Source of the DNA: Methanolobus sp.
Lineage (GTDB): Archaea; Halobacteriota; Methanosarcinia; Methanosarcinales; Methanosarcinaceae
Reading direction: 5' to 3'
Assembly: GCF_030682845.1 (NCBI RefSeq)
Contig: NZ_JAUXNK010000067.1
Coordinates: 1-58,013 of the forward strand
DNA: 58,013 bases
A model generated the notes under the pieces. That model was not told the origin of the DNA and searched no databases. It worked only from the letters and a program-made list of their open reading frames with translations. Shown piece after piece: positions 8,387 to 16,581 of this stretch. Each line of letters begins with the position of its first letter. Positions within the stretch are counted from its first letter, which is position 1. Position numbers and translations under genes: made by a program.

Positions 8387-8812
8387 ATGAAAGAAGAAGT
8401 TGTCCGGGTAGTGTGCAGGAATAATGGCGAACTTGTATGCAAGATGGTCAAGGCAGCAACTTACGAATTCACACTTGCCACACGTGCTAAATGGGAGATG
8501 GTCATCTGTGACGAAGACACCAGTGTCCGTGCCGGGGAGTTCAAAAGGGTGAATGTCAAGGAAATCTATCTGGAGCCGGATATGGTTGCTATGCCCTGCA
8601 CCTTCACGCACCATGCTGTTGTTTCGCTGATGAAAGTGGGCACAAAAGGAGGTGCGAAGCCTGTGGATAACGAGCGTATAATCAATTATGCCTACATCTT
8701 GGGCCAGGAGACAGGCGAGGTCAGGAAAGGCGACCTGCTGGCGGTACTCAATATCTTTCCAATAATGTTCACCCGGGAAGCCATGACGCCTAAGGAAGTG
8801 CACGGACTGTAG
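8387..8812 (+). CDS. Conserved archaeal protein, DUF22-like
   Basis: A 141-residue soluble protein starting MKEEVVRVVCRNNGELVCKM, without membrane segments. Its composition and the pattern 'WEMVICDEDTSVRAGEFKRVNV' and 'VRKGDLLAVLNIFPIMF' look like a compact beta-rich domain and recall the archaeal DUF22 family; I recognise this only by general resemblance. The ATG at 8387 is preceded by GGTGAT at a good distance, so longer in-frame starts are rejected. The next gene begins 13 bases after the stop with a strong GGAGGTGG site, so the two probably form one transcript behind the AsnC-type regulator. Function is unknown. Confidence 0.65.
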   Translation: MKEEVVRVVCRNNGELVCKMVKAATYEFTLATRAKWEMVICDEDTSVRAGEFKRVNVKEIYLEPDMVAMPCTFTHHAVVSLMKVGTKGGAKPVDNERIINYAYILGQETGEVRKGDLLAVLNIFPIMFTREAMTPKEVHGL

Positions 8813-8825
8813 GAGGTGGCAGAGT

Positions 8826-9332
8826 ATGAACACCTGTCTTATATGCGGTGATATGCAGGATGCCAGGCATTATGCAGGTTACAATATATGCACTGCATGT
8901 GCCGATGTCATGGAAGATATCATGGGCGAGTATTTTGTGAGGACTATATGGAGAAGCGAACCAAAGGCTCACGAAGGTTACCTGAGTTACCTTGACCGCA
9001 CGACCAGATATATATCGGATTATAAGAAACTCACAAAAAGATCCGGCCAGTACACAATGAATGTCAGTAGCAGGATCCCGGATGCCATGCAAAGCAATTC
9101 CGGCCATCCTTCCAGACAGCGCTACTTTGAGTATATGCAGAAGGTCCTTGACTGGCTTGCAAAGACACCTGAGTTCTATCATTACTATTTCAAAGAATAT
9201 TATGTCTGCCCATCATGCGGGTCTTCGATATTTGAAAAATACGTCCGGCATAACATCGGGGAGTGGCTTGTGGTCTCATGTTCTAATTGTGATACTGTGA
9301 TCAAAAAATACTATTCTCCAAAGCAGGCCTGA
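8826..9332 (+). CDS. Zinc-ribbon protein of unknown function
   Basis: A 168-residue protein with two cysteine knuckle pairs. CLICGD plus CTACAD at the N-terminus and CPSCGS plus CSNCDT near the C-terminus could bind one or two zinc ions. The middle (residues about 30-130) is charged and aromatic ('YLSYLDRTTRYISDYKKL', 'RQRYFEYMQKVLDWL') and probably helical. I do not recognise a named family. It is the second gene of the small unit starting at 8387. A role in nucleic-acid or protein binding would be a guess. Confidence 0.7.
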   Translation: MNTCLICGDMQDARHYAGYNICTACADVMEDIMGEYFVRTIWRSEPKAHEGYLSYLDRTTRYISDYKKLTKRSGQYTMNVSSRIPDAMQSNSGHPSRQRYFEYMQKVLDWLAKTPEFYHYYFKEYYVCPSCGSSIFEKYVRHNIGEWLVVSCSNCDTVIKKYYSPKQA

Positions 9333-9703
9333 GTCGCATCCTGTATGGATTCTGGCAATAGCCCTAACTCGCCGCAAAATTGCTCTTCTTTCTTACTTTC
9401 CTCTAGGGAAATTACTGGGTGTTCCAGTCTGGTTTTGGCATTCTTCAAGGGCGACTTGACAAAGGCTATCAGAAAAGTTATGCTTTTTTCTGGAATGCTG
9501 CTCTGGAGCCCTGGAGCCTGAATTGCCACAATTTAAATATGATGAATTATTATCAAGTAGTAATCAACTCGCTCTATTGAAAAATATATCAAAAGATATG
9601 TTTTGTTTCGTCAAGGTTGTAAATGCGCGTATACGAAAAAAATTACACGGAAGGTGTTTTATACCTATAATCTCTCTACGTAATAACTATCAGGAGAATC
9701 GTT
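9333..9703. other. Intergenic region upstream of the fpo operon
   Basis: This 371-base gap holds no gene I can support. An open frame on the minus strand (9311-9529) lacks a ribosome-binding site and recognisable motifs. The right end carries a TATA-like TTTTATAC (9657-9664) about 40 bases before fpoA and the ribosome-binding site GGAGAA at 9693. The half site TTACACG (9643-9649) resembles one arm of the palindrome upstream of cheY, but it is single. Confidence 0.5.
9657..9664 (+). promoter_or_regulatory. Candidate TATA box of the fpo operon
   Basis: TTTTATAC lies about 40 bases upstream of the fpoA ATG, leaving room for a short leader with GGAG. It is the best A/T-rich candidate close to the operon start. 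No purine-rich BRE is convincing. Confidence 0.4.
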
Positions 9704-10093
9704 ATGTCTGGAATAATCGATATAAGTAACATAATATACAGTTACATACCGGTTGCAATCATCCTTGTTGTGGCACTCATGATGCCTCCTCTGACTATGT
9801 TCCTTGTTAAATCTTTAAGCCCAAGGAACAAATCGGCGGCAAAATACGATACATACGAGGCTGGTTCCATCCCTATCGGGGATGCAAGGATACAGTTCAA
9901 TGTCGAATATTATCTTTATGCCATTGCTTTTGTTCTATTTGATATCGCAGTCCTGTTCCTTTATCCGTGGGCCATGATCTTCCAGGGTCACGGGATCACT
10001 GAGATAGCAACCGTTGAAATGCTGGTCTTTGTTTTTGTTGTATTGTTTGGCTACGTGTACCTGTTGAAGAAGGAGGCCCTTAAGTGGCAGTAG
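9704..10093 (+). CDS. fpoA: F420H2 dehydrogenase subunit A (NuoA-like)
   Basis: A 129-residue membrane protein with three predicted spans, homologous to complex I subunit NuoA. The conserved loop 'KYDTYEAGSIPIGDARIQFNVEYY' around residues 45-68 corresponds to the quinone-site loop of NuoA (YEcG...). It is the first gene of the fpo operon, which encodes the membrane complex that oxidises F420H2 and reduces methanophenazine while pumping protons. GGAGAA precedes the ATG. Its end overlaps the GTG start of fpoB by 10 bases. Confidence 0.95.
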   Translation: MSGIIDISNIIYSYIPVAIILVVALMMPPLTMFLVKSLSPRNKSAAKYDTYEAGSIPIGDARIQFNVEYYLYAIAFVLFDIAVLFLYPWAMIFQGHGITEIATVEMLVFVFVVLFGYVYLLKKEALKWQ

Positions 10094-10611
10094 AGCAATC
10101 CGATTATGAGGAAGTCCCCGGTGTAATACTGACTGACCGTAACGCGATCAGCGACTTCCTGAAGACTACTAAGGCTCAGGATGTTCTCAACTGGGGCAGG
10201 AAGAACTCGCTATGGTTCATGGTGAACGCAATGGGATGCTGTGGTGTGGAGCTGCTCTCCACGGGCATGGCACATTATGATACCGATCGCTTCGGTATTA
10301 TCCCAAGGAACTCTCCAAGGCATGCAGATGTGCTCATTATCAGTGGGTATGTAACTAAGAAATATCTGCCTGCGCTCAAGAAGATATGGGACCAGATGCC
10401 TTCACCAAAATGGGTCATAGCCTTTGGGGATTGTGCCATCAGTGGAGGCCCTTTCTACGAATCTTACAGCACCCGGCAGAATGTGGATGAGATCTTCCCG
10501 GTCGATGTTTTCGTGCCAGGTTGCCCTCCAAGGTGTGAAGCCTTGATCCAGGCGTTCTTTGAGCTGCAGAAAAAGATCGAAGCAAAGCAGGATAAAGGCA
10601 CGGAGTATTGA
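10084..10611 (+). CDS. fpoB: F420H2 dehydrogenase subunit B (NuoB-like, N2 cluster)
   Basis: A 175-residue subunit carrying the terminal [4Fe-4S] cluster that passes electrons to methanophenazine. The tandem-cysteine motif 'NAMGCCGVELL', then 'FGDCAISGGPF' and 'VPGCPPRCEAL', supply the four NuoB-type ligands. The start is GTG at 10084, preceded by GGAGG at 10071-10075. It overlaps the end of fpoA. Its partners in the peripheral arm are FpoC, FpoD and FpoI. Confidence 0.96.
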   Translation: MAVEQSDYEEVPGVILTDRNAISDFLKTTKAQDVLNWGRKNSLWFMVNAMGCCGVELLSTGMAHYDTDRFGIIPRNSPRHADVLIISGYVTKKYLPALKKIWDQMPSPKWVIAFGDCAISGGPFYESYSTRQNVDEIFPVDVFVPGCPPRCEALIQAFFELQKKIEAKQDKGTEY

Positions 10612-10620
10612 GGTGATTCA

Positions 10621-11097
10621 ATGGATGCTAATACAATGATAGATTCACTTTCAACCCAGTTCCCGGATGCTATCTATGATACAAAAGTGGAATCCAAGAT
10701 AAGGATCATTGCCAAAGTGAAGCCTGAAATCATAACGGATGTGTGCAAGTATCTCAAGGAAAACCTGTCTTTCGGGCATCTGTGCTGTGAATTCGGCGTT
10801 GATTACCCCGGCAGGAATGAGATTGAAGTGGTGTACGTTATAGGCTCTTATGACCATTCGGTAGTACTTACCCTAAAGGCTATCCTTCCAAGGGACAATC
10901 CCGAGATCGAGTCTGTTGTGCCTGTGTTCTGGAATGCCAACTGGTATGAAAGAGAGACATACGAACTGTTCGGTGTGAAGTACCTTAATCATCCGGACCT
11001 GAAGCCTCTTGTGCTTCCGGAGGATATGCTTGGCGAATGGCCTCTCAGGAAGGACTATAAAGGCTTCCCAAATAAAACAGCTAAGAACCTGGTGTGA
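10621..11097 (+). CDS. fpoC: F420H2 dehydrogenase subunit C (NuoC-like)
   Basis: A 158-residue soluble subunit with the NuoC signature region 'ARDNPEIESVVPVFWNANWYERETYELFGV'-like (residues about 88-118; E-R-E-x-Y-E-L-F-G-V clearly visible), then 'LPEDMLGEWPLRKDYKGFP'. It forms the core of the peripheral arm with FpoD. It has a separate gene, not a NuoCD fusion. The gap from fpoB is 9 bases, with GAGGTGAT as ribosome-binding site. Confidence 0.95.
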   Translation: MDANTMIDSLSTQFPDAIYDTKVESKIRIIAKVKPEIITDVCKYLKENLSFGHLCCEFGVDYPGRNEIEVVYVIGSYDHSVVLTLKAILPRDNPEIESVVPVFWNANWYERETYELFGVKYLNHPDLKPLVLPEDMLGEWPLRKDYKGFPNKTAKNLV

Positions 11098-11106
11098 GGA
11101 TTTATT

Positions 11107-12231
11107 ATGGACGAAAAAGTTGGACCTTCTGAAATGATAGTACACCTCGGACCGCAGCACCCTATGATGCCTGGACCATTCAGGCTTAACGCTAAACTGA
11201 GGGGTGAGACGGTTGTAGATTCCGAGGTGGAGATGGGCTGGATCCATAAAGGGATCGAAAAGATACTTGAAAATAAGACATACCTCCAGGGCATAACAAT
11301 TGTTGACAGGATATGCTACCTTGCGGCACTAACTAACGAGGAAGCATACGTTGGATGTGTTGAGAAACTTGCAGGTATCGAAGTACCCCCGAGAGCACAG
11401 TACATTCGTGTTATAATGGAAGAGCTTTCCAGGATACAGAGTCATCTGCTTGGTATGGGAGAATATGCTTCCTTTGTCGGTTTTGTGAGCATGTTCATGT
11501 ACACGATCAGGGACAGAGAAGATGTAATGACTCTGATGGACTCTGTTACCGGGGCACGTGTAACGCACAGTTTCCTGCGGTTTGGCGGTGTGAAGGACGA
11601 CCTGCCTGAAGGGTTCAAGGATGATGTGAAGCGTGTTTTCGCGAGCCTGAGGAAAGCTGTCGATTCCTATGAAGAACTGTACAGCTCGGATGAGATCTAC
11701 AAATCAAGGACAGTGGGTATCGGTGTGCTTACTGCGGAAGTGGCAAAGGATATCGGAGTTTCCGGTCCGCCGCTGAGGGCAACAGGAGTTGCTTTCGACA
11801 TACGCAGGGATGAACCATATCTTGTCTATCCTGACCTGGATTTCAAGGTGTGCGTTCAGAAAGCTGGTGACGTCTACGCAAGAGTGCAGGTACGTCTCGA
11901 TGAGATGCGTGAGAGCATGTACATCATTGAACAATGCCTTGACCAGATCCCCGATGGACCCTTATTCCCGGAGGGAACAGCCTATGGCCGCAGGACACCT
12001 GTTATGAGAGTGCCTGCCGGAGAGGTGTTCCACCGTGTGGAGGATCCAAGAGGCGAAATGGGATTCTACATGATATCTGACGGTTCTGACAAACCTTACC
12101 GTGTTAAGATAAGAGGTCCGGTATATCCCACCTTACAGGGACTGCCCCCTCTGATCAAGGGAGTCAGGGTCGCCGACATCGTGGCAATCGCCGGAAGTAT
12201 GGATACATGTACAAGTGAGGTTGACAGGTGA
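11107..12231 (+). CDS. fpoD: F420H2 dehydrogenase subunit D (NuoD-like)
   Basis: A 374-residue homologue of complex I 49-kDa/NuoD and of the [NiFe]-hydrogenase large subunit. The N-terminal 'HLGPQHPMMPGPFRL' and 'EMGWIHKGIEKILENKTY' align with the quinone-pocket loop of NuoD. The NiFe-binding cysteines of hydrogenases are absent, as expected. 'EDPRGEMGFYMISDGSDKPYR' near the C-terminus is conserved. It should line the methanophenazine site with FpoB. Ribosome-binding site GAGGATTT precedes the ATG. Confidence 0.96.
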   Translation: MDEKVGPSEMIVHLGPQHPMMPGPFRLNAKLRGETVVDSEVEMGWIHKGIEKILENKTYLQGITIVDRICYLAALTNEEAYVGCVEKLAGIEVPPRAQYIRVIMEELSRIQSHLLGMGEYASFVGFVSMFMYTIRDREDVMTLMDSVTGARVTHSFLRFGGVKDDLPEGFKDDVKRVFASLRKAVDSYEELYSSDEIYKSRTVGIGVLTAEVAKDIGVSGPPLRATGVAFDIRRDEPYLVYPDLDFKVCVQKAGDVYARVQVRLDEMRESMYIIEQCLDQIPDGPLFPEGTAYGRRTPVMRVPAGEVFHRVEDPRGEMGFYMISDGSDKPYRVKIRGPVYPTLQGLPPLIKGVRVADIVAIAGSMDTCTSEVDR

Positions 12232-13262
12232 GCATTATGGAATTACCGGAAATCCTATTCAATCCTCTTGTAAGAGGTATTATCGGCATTTGCCTGATGA
12301 GTGCCATATTCCTTGGTGCTATGGCCGCAGTCTGGTTTGAGCGTAAACTATCAGCCGACATCCAGCAGAGATATGGTCCGATGAGGACAGGTCCTCACGG
12401 ATTACTACAACTGGTGGCAGATGCCATCAAGCTGTTCACTAAAGAAGACATTATACCCAGGAACGCTGACCGTTTGCTTTTCGTTGCAGCACCTATTATG
12501 ATGATGGGTTCTGTTTTCCTTATGCTTGTTGCTATTCCTTTTGGTGCGATAATCATCAATGGTAATACTTATCCGATAGCTGCCACCGATATGGACATCA
12601 GCATACTGTACATCGAAGCTGTATCTGCTATCTCCATCATAGGTATCTTCATGGTCGCATATAGTTCCAACAATAAGTATTCCCTTCTTGGTGCGTTCAG
12701 GAATTTTGCACGTATGATCGGATACGAGGTTCCGTTGGGTATCACTATCGTCAGTGTCGCTATCATGGCAGGCTCACTGAACATCGTGGAAATAGCACAG
12801 GCTCAGCACCCTCTGTGGTTCATTTTCAAGCAGCCCATCGGATTTATCGTGTTCTTCATTGCGCTTATGGCTGACATGGGACGTCTTCCCTTTGACCAGA
12901 ACGAGTCTGAGGAAGAGCTCATTGCAGGATGGATCACTGAATACACTGGTATGAGGTTCGGTCTTGGGTTCTTTGCAGAATACATCCACCTTATCCTGGG
13001 TTCAATGCTTGTTGTGCTGCTTTTCCTTGGCGGCTGGAACCTGCCTGCAGTATTGACATCCAACAATATCCTTGGAATAATCCTGCCGACAGTCTTCTTC
13101 CTGCTGAAAGTGGTTCTTGTGATGTTGTTCATCATCATGCTCAGGTGGGCTGTCCCACGGTTCAGGATCGATCAGGTAGTAGACATTAGCTGGAAAAAGC
13201 TGCTCCCCTTAGCCCTTCTCAACCTGGGCTGGGTAATTGCACTTGGACTGCTGGGAGTGTGA
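12228..13262 (+). CDS. fpoH: F420H2 dehydrogenase subunit H (NuoH-like)
   Basis: A 344-residue integral membrane protein with about eight spans, homologous to NuoH, which links the quinone-site module to the ion-pumping arm. 'AVWFERKLSADIQQRYGPMRTGPHGLLQ' (residues about 28-55) is the NuoH signature, and 'LPFDQNESEEELIAGWITEYTGMRFG' is the conserved acidic loop. The start is either GTG 12228, overlapping the fpoD stop (GTGA), or ATG 12237, which has AGGTGA at a good distance. Both give nearly the same protein. Confidence 0.95.
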   Translation: MSIMELPEILFNPLVRGIIGICLMSAIFLGAMAAVWFERKLSADIQQRYGPMRTGPHGLLQLVADAIKLFTKEDIIPRNADRLLFVAAPIMMMGSVFLMLVAIPFGAIIINGNTYPIAATDMDISILYIEAVSAISIIGIFMVAYSSNNKYSLLGAFRNFARMIGYEVPLGITIVSVAIMAGSLNIVEIAQAQHPLWFIFKQPIGFIVFFIALMADMGRLPFDQNESEEELIAGWITEYTGMRFGLGFFAEYIHLILGSMLVVLLFLGGWNLPAVLTSNNILGIILPTVFFLLKVVLVMLFIIMLRWAVPRFRIDQVVDISWKKLLPLALLNLGWVIALGLLGV

Positions 13263-13267
13263 AAGAA

Positions 13268-13711
13268 ATGGTTATCAAGAACATTATTAGAGCCGTTAAG
13301 AACATCTATTTCGGCCCCACGGTAACAAGGATGTGTCCGGAAGTACCCACAAGACTTTCAGACAGGTTCAGAGGTCTGCAGAAGCTTGATAAAAGCAAAT
13401 GCATAGGCTGTGGAATATGTGCAAACACATGTCCGAATAATGCTATAAAAATCGTAAAGGCAAGAGTAAGTCCTACAAGTGACAAAAAGAGATGGTTCCC
13501 TTCAATAGATATCGGACACTGTCTCTTCTGTGGCCTCTGTATTGACCAGTGTCCTCAAGAGGCATTGGAAAACAGCAAGGTGTACCTGACTGGTATAATC
13601 CGCTATGATCACTGTGACCTCCTCTTTACGCCTGATATGTTGGCAAGAGAAGTTGATATCAATGCTGAGAAAGAAGCAGGCAAGGAGGTGAGCAGATGGA
13701 CACCTCAATAG
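13268..13711 (+). CDS. fpoI: F420H2 dehydrogenase subunit I (NuoI-like, two [4Fe-4S] clusters)
   Basis: A 147-residue iron-sulfur subunit with two ferredoxin motifs, CIGCGICANTC followed by PNNA and CLFCGLCIDQC followed by PQEA, giving clusters N6a/N6b. It relays electrons from the F420H2-oxidising FpoF to FpoB. fpoF is not in this window; in Methanosarcina it is encoded elsewhere. The ATG at 13268 is chosen over an in-frame GTG at 13259 because GGGAG lies too close to the GTG. The end overlaps fpoJ by 16 bases. Confidence 0.94.
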   Translation: MVIKNIIRAVKNIYFGPTVTRMCPEVPTRLSDRFRGLQKLDKSKCIGCGICANTCPNNAIKIVKARVSPTSDKKRWFPSIDIGHCLFCGLCIDQCPQEALENSKVYLTGIIRYDHCDLLFTPDMLAREVDINAEKEAGKEVSRWTPQ

Positions 13712-13974
13712 GCACAATACTACATCTGGCTGTCTTTGCAATACTGGCAATAGCAGCAATCATGTTCTCGTTGTTCGTAGTGACCGCAAAGGATGTTGTC
13801 AGAGCAGCGTTGTCATTAGTATTTGCTATGTTTGTCATTGCAGGTCTGTACATCCTGCTCAATGCCCAGTTCCTTGGTGTCGTCCAGGTGCTGGTCTACA
13901 TAGGAGCTATTGGAGTACTCATACTGTTCGCTGTAATGCTCACGAAAAAGGAGTTTGGTACAGATGCTGAATAA
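13696..13974 (+). CDS. fpoJ: F420H2 dehydrogenase subunit J, N-terminal half (NuoJ-like)
   Basis: A 92-residue membrane protein corresponding to the first three spans of NuoJ. 'FVVTAKDVVRAALSLVFAMFVIAGLYILLNAQFLGVVQVLVYIGAIGVL' contains the conserved pi-bulge/Gly-rich helix of NuoJ (residues about 27-78). In Methanosarcina the NuoJ equivalent is likewise split into two genes. AAGGAGGTGA precedes the ATG, and the start lies within the end of fpoI. Confidence 0.92.
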   Translation: MDTSIGTILHLAVFAILAIAAIMFSLFVVTAKDVVRAALSLVFAMFVIAGLYILLNAQFLGVVQVLVYIGAIGVLILFAVMLTKKEFGTDAE

Positions 13975-14266
13975 ACAGTTTACAATAATGCAGATCATCA
14001 CTTCAGTATACAGGTACTTCAAGCCGCGTATCCTGGGAATGATTGTTGCATTCCTGTTCCTGGCTATTGTGATGGTCTCTGTCATCGGGACCAGCTGGCC
14101 CACAGTCGATCAGCTGCCGCAGAACCTGGAAGACCCGAGTAACATTGAAGGTATCGGACTGTTGATATTCACTCAGTTTGTCGTGCCTTTTGAGCTACTC
14201 TCTATCGTGCTGCTTTCAGCAATGATCGGTGCTATCTATATTGCAAAAGGGGAGGCTGGCAAATGA
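13964..14266 (+). CDS. fpoJ: F420H2 dehydrogenase subunit J, C-terminal half
   Basis: A 100-residue membrane protein with two clear spans ('[20 protein letters not shown]' and '[20 protein letters not shown]'), matching the C-terminal part of NuoJ. '[16 protein letters not shown]' is the recognisable NuoJ tail. An in-frame TTG at 13955 sits only one base after GGAG, so ATG 13964 is preferred. The gene overlaps the first fpoJ half by 11 bases and fpoK by 4 (ATGA). Confidence 0.9.
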   Translation: MLNKQFTIMQIITSVYRYFKPRILGMIVAFLFLAIVMVSVIGTSWPTVDQLPQNLEDPSNIEGIGLLIFTQFVVPFELLSIVLLSAMIGAIYIAKGEAGK

Positions 14267-14565
14267 TCCCTATCGAACTCTACATTGGACTCTCTGTTGT
14301 CATATTCTCAATAGGCCTTTACGGCTTCATGACACAGCGCAACGGAGTCAGGATGCTGATGTGTGTGGAACTCATGTTAAACTCTGCAAACATCAACCTT
14401 GTGGCGTTCTCAAGCTACCATGGGAACCTTACAGGACAGGTATTTGTTCTGTATGTGATCGCACTGGCGGCTGCAGAGGCTGTAGTAGGCTTTGCCATAC
14501 TGATGTCCATCTTCAGAACGAAGGACATGATCGATCTTGATAAAATAAACATCCTGAGGTGGTAA
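14263..14565 (+). CDS. fpoK: F420H2 dehydrogenase subunit K (NuoK-like)
   Basis: A 100-residue protein with three membrane spans and the NuoK pattern: '[32 protein letters not shown]' contains the conserved membrane glutamate of helix 2, and '[16 protein letters not shown]' the glutamate of helix 3. Both are part of the charged ion path through the membrane arm. ATGA overlap with the preceding gene implies coupled translation. Confidence 0.96.
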   Translation: MIPIELYIGLSVVIFSIGLYGFMTQRNGVRMLMCVELMLNSANINLVAFSSYHGNLTGQVFVLYVIALAAAEAVVGFAILMSIFRTKDMIDLDKINILRW

Positions 14566-14568
14566 AAA

Positions 14569-16581
14569 ATGGCAGTAGGCGATTATGCGTTACTAATACC
14601 ACTCTTACCCGCACTGGCTTTTGTGCTCACCTTCTTCCTTGGGAAGAAACTGCCAAACGGCGGTGCGATCATACCTATCGTAGCAATTGCTACATCTTTC
14701 GTTATCTCCCTATTGATCACATTAGGCCTGCTTCAGAATCCTGAACAGGTGATAAACCAGTCAGTTACCTGGTTTGCAATGCTTAACCTCGGAATACTTG
14801 TGGACCCGCTTGCTGCGGTCATGCTGACAATGGTTACATTCGTCAGCCTGCTCATCCACATCTATTCAACAGGTTACATGTCACATGACAGGGCCCAGTA
14901 CAGGTACTTTGCAGTGACTTCACTGTTCACGGCTTCAATGCTGAGCCTGATCATTTCAGATAACATCCTGCAGCTCTTCGTTTCATGGGAGCTTGTGGGC
15001 CTGTGCTCATACCTGCTTATCGGGTTCTGGTATCAGAAACCTGCAGCTGCAAGTGCAGCCAAGAAGGCTTTCCTGACCACCAGGATAGGCGATGTGATGT
15101 TCCTTGCAGGTATCGTTGTGCTTTTCTCGGACCTGTTCAGGTTATACAACGGTTCCATTCCTGAAGGTGTATTCATACTGAAGTTCGATGAGATCTTCAG
15201 CCAGATCCCGCAGCTTGCTGCAATGAGCACTCCTATTCTGGGTTTCCAGGTAAACCACCTTACATTGATAACACTGCTCTTCCTGGGTGGTGCGATAGGC
15301 AAGTCCGGTCAGTTCCCTTTGCATGTGTGGCTCCCTGATGCAATGGAAGGTCCGACAACGGTTTCCGCTCTCATCCACGCTGCAACAATGGTCACAGCAG
15401 GTATCTATCTGGTAGCAAGGACATTCCCGATGTTCATTGCAGCCCCCGACTCACTCATGGTGGTTGCTTACATTGGAGCCTTTACAGCCATCTTTGCAGC
15501 AACCATGGGTATCGTGATGAATGACATGAAGCGTGTGCTTGCATACTCCACGATCAGCCAGCTCGGGTACATGATGCTTGGGCTTGGCCTGGGTGCAGTG
15601 ATAGGTGCTGAGGCAGTCGGAATCTCAATGTTCCACCTCATCAACCATGCATTCTTCAAGGCTCTGCTCTTCCTGTGCGCAGGCAGTGTAATCCACGCAG
15701 TGGCCACCCACGACATGAGGCAGCTTGGAGGCGTTGCGAAAGTAATGCCGATAACAGCAGCAACAATGATAATTGGAGCCCTGGCACTCGCAGGAATTGG
15801 TATCCCCGGTACCTCTATTGGTTTCAGCGGTTTCTTCAGTAAGGATGCTATCATAGAGGCAGCATTCCTTTTCGGTGAGAACGGAGGTGGCTGGGTGTTG
15901 TATGCACTTTCAATTGCAGCAGCCCTGCTGACGTCTATCTATATATTCCGTCTGATCTTCATGACCTTCTTCGGTAAGCCACGCACTGCATACGGCGGTC
16001 ATGAGGCCCATGCGTCCATGACTCTCCCTCTTTCCATACTTGCGATCCTTTCACTGGTATTCGGTGCTCTTACCATGGAAAGGTTCAACACCTTTGTCAG
16101 CGAGACGTTCGTCAACAATTTTGTACATATGGATATCCCGGCGCTTGCAGAACTTGGAGGATACCACCTTGCATCACATGCCGGACATGAGCCTCTCATA
16201 ATACTCTGGATGCCTGTCATCGTCGGAATTGCAGGTTTGCTCATCGCCTACCTGATATACGGTCTCAGGGTCGTTAACATGGACAGGCTCGTCTCAAGGA
16301 CCAATCCCATCTACAAACTCCTCTACAACAGGTACTACCAGAATGCTATCCTCACAAACTTCCTTTCAATTAAGGTCGTCTATGAGGGACTTGCTTTTGC
16401 AGGACGTGCCGTTGACACAGGGTTTGACTGGATCGTCAACTGGATCGGTGACGTCACTATCGATACAGGTGACGCTCTGCGCCAGCTACAGACAGGTGTT
16501 GTACAAAACTATGCAATGGTCGTAATTACAGGAGTAAGCCTCCTCGTAATACTTATTACAGTGGTCATGGAGGTACTCTGA
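14569..16581 (+). CDS. fpoL: F420H2 dehydrogenase subunit L (NuoL-like antiporter subunit)
   Basis: A 670-residue polytopic protein of the Mrp/NuoL family. 'QLFVSWELVGLCSYLLIGFW' carries the helix-5 glutamate, 'GAIGKSGQFPLHVWLPDAMEGPTTVSALIHAATMV' the helix-7/8 lysine and histidine region. The C-terminal extension after residue 550 fits the lateral helix and its anchor found in NuoL. It is the distal ion-translocating subunit of the complex. GAGGTGG precedes the ATG and one base overlaps fpoM. Confidence 0.96.
   Translation: MAVGDYALLIPLLPALAFVLTFFLGKKLPNGGAIIPIVAIATSFVISLLITLGLLQNPEQVINQSVTWFAMLNLGILVDPLAAVMLTMVTFVSLLIHIYSTGYMSHDRAQYRYFAVTSLFTASMLSLIISDNILQLFVSWELVGLCSYLLIGFWYQKPAAASAAKKAFLTTRIGDVMFLAGIVVLFSDLFRLYNGSIPEGVFILKFDEIFSQIPQLAAMSTPILGFQVNHLTLITLLFLGGAIGKSGQFPLHVWLPDAMEGPTTVSALIHAATMVTAGIYLVARTFPMFIAAPDSLMVVAYIGAFTAIFAATMGIVMNDMKRVLAYSTISQLGYMMLGLGLGAVIGAEAVGISMFHLINHAFFKALLFLCAGSVIHAVATHDMRQLGGVAKVMPITAATMIIGALALAGIGIPGTSIGFSGFFSKDAIIEAAFLFGENGGGWVLYALSIAAALLTSIYIFRLIFMTFFGKPRTAYGGHEAHASMTLPLSILAILSLVFGALTMERFNTFVSETFVNNFVHMDIPALAELGGYHLASHAGHEPLIILWMPVIVGIAGLLIAYLIYGLRVVNMDRLVSRTNPIYKLLYNRYYQNAILTNFLSIKVVYEGLAFAGRAVDTGFDWIVNWIGDVTIDTGDALRQLQTGVVQNYAMVVITGVSLLVILITVVMEVL

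Noticed and set aside
9311-9529. Minus-strand open frame of 72 codons between the zinc-ribbon gene and fpoA
   Set aside because: No ribosome-binding site, no recognisable motif, and it overlaps the end of the zinc-ribbon gene; it could be a remnant but nothing supports it.
13696-14266. Frameshift in fpoJ
   Set aside because: The two halves each have their own ribosome-binding site and start, and a split NuoJ-equivalent is known in Methanosarcina, so this is normal organisation and not a mutation.
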